DNA from: Chitinophaga sedimenti
GTDB lineage: Bacteria; Bacteroidota; Bacteroidia; Chitinophagales; Chitinophagaceae
NCBI RefSeq assembly: GCF_023156195.1
Contig: NZ_JAKUKA010000001.1
Coordinates: 2,294,001 to 2,358,000 of the forward strand
Length of the DNA stretch: 64,000 nt
Direction: 5' to 3'
A model generated the notes under the pieces. That model saw nothing but the letters and a program-made list of their open reading frames with translations. It was not told the origin of the DNA and ran no database searches. How positions within the stretch are numbered: position 1 is the first letter of the stretch; each line of letters starts with the position of its first letter. A program made the translations under genes and the position numbers. Shown in pieces: positions 63,626-64,000 of this stretch.

Positions 63626-64000
63626 TCATAATCTCAGCCGTACCGTGGTGGCTGCGACCACCACATCCCCATCAGCAGCCACATCAACCGCCGGAGGATA
63701 CACTACACTTTCCCCCGCGATGACCATCTCCTTCACCGCTTCATTCCCCGGCAGGTCTTTAGCAGATACCACGATCCGGCAGCCATCCAGGTGCTGCTTA
63801 CCGGGCACATACCGCCAGGCATCACGGTCCTCCGGCGCGGCTTTGCCACTTTCAACAAGCTGCCCGTTGCGGTTATAAACCCGCACGGTAACACTGGCCA
63901 CTTTAAAGTTGTCCGTAGCCGTTACCACGATGCCGCTGTCTCCTATCTCCACCCCGTGAATGACAGGCGCCTGCAGGAAATCGGCGATCGCCAGGTTATG
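63626..64000 (-). CDS. Unidentified protein, C-terminal 124 residues only
   Basis: An open frame from the right window edge to a stop at 63626. The visible part reads HNLAIADFLQAPVIHGVEIG, then two beta-sandwich-like stretches (IVVTATDNFKVASVTVRVYN and IVVSAKDLPGNEAVKEMVIA) that resemble an immunoglobulin-like fold. No catalytic motif, signal peptide or membrane segment is seen. The Met at 63952 is internal; the true start is outside the window. It could be the tail of a large protein or most of a small one. Confidence 0.6.
   Translation of the reverse strand, partial: HNLAIADFLQAPVIHGVEIGDSGIVVTATDNFKVASVTVRVYNRNGQLVESGKAAPEDRDAWRYVPGKQHLDGCRIVVSAKDLPGNEAVKEMVIAGESVVYPPAVDVAADGDVVVAATTVRLRL

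Noticed and set aside
1..64000. CRISPR arrays, tRNA genes, transposases, integrases
   Set aside because: No regularly spaced repeats, no cloverleaf-like stretch and no transposase or recombinase protein signatures were found on either strand.

Overview
The window looks like a chromosomal segment of a Bacteroidota bacterium close to Chitinophaga/Chitinophagaceae. It has three SusC and three SusD type proteins, a FecI/FecR pair wired to an STN-bearing SusC, several AraC regulators, DUF5107-TPR and DUF6660-like proteins, promoters with the Bacteroidota -7 element TAnnTTTG, and few Shine-Dalgarno sequences. No rRNA, tRNA, CRISPR array, insertion sequence or prophage was seen.

Layout. (1) 1-847 (-): start of a di-haem cytochrome c that runs off the left edge. 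(2) 1010-9572: a compact sugar operon on the minus strand (DUF5107-TPR protein, sugar-porter MFS, exported GH2) facing a divergent AraC regulator. (3) 9.5-14.3 kb: housekeeping and accessory genes (membrane protein, NAD-dependent epimerase and divergent Crp/Fnr regulator, GH43, DUF1398 and AraC). (4) 14.7-23.6 kb (+): a metal-efflux island: TetR regulator, small Cys-rich exported protein, an HME-RND pump fused to its TolC-like outer-membrane channel, a CusB-like adaptor and a P1B-4 ATPase. Motifs in both pumps point to divalent cations (Zn/Co/Ni/Cd) rather than Cu/Ag. (5) 23.8-32.9 kb: HxlR/DoxX divergent pair, tricorn-like protease, a lipoprotein, LLM-class flavin oxidoreductase, serine hydrolase with divergent AraC, and a membrane protein. 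(6) 32.9-63.4 kb (-): a polysaccharide utilisation locus of about 30 kb. In transcription order it holds a sugar dehydrogenase/PKD/cytochrome c fusion, GH92, ECF sigma factor, FecR anti-sigma, STN-SusC, SusD, GH38-like, SGNH hydrolase, GH92, SusD, DUF5004, DUF4961, SusC, SusD, SusC and a DUF5005/DUF4185-like lipoprotein. Two GH92 enzymes plus a GH38-like enzyme suggest alpha-mannosidic glycans (yeast mannan or N-glycans), sensed through the FecI/FecR/STN-SusC relay. (7) 63.6-64 kb (-): end of an unidentified gene entering from the right.

Quality warning. About twenty genes are each split by one to four frame changes. Almost every one is explained by a single missing base in a short homopolymer, and after repair the gene lengths come out as whole codons with family-typical sizes. 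I read these as sequencing/assembly errors, not pseudogenes, and annotate each as one CDS over its full span. Protein sizes given for these genes are after that mental repair.
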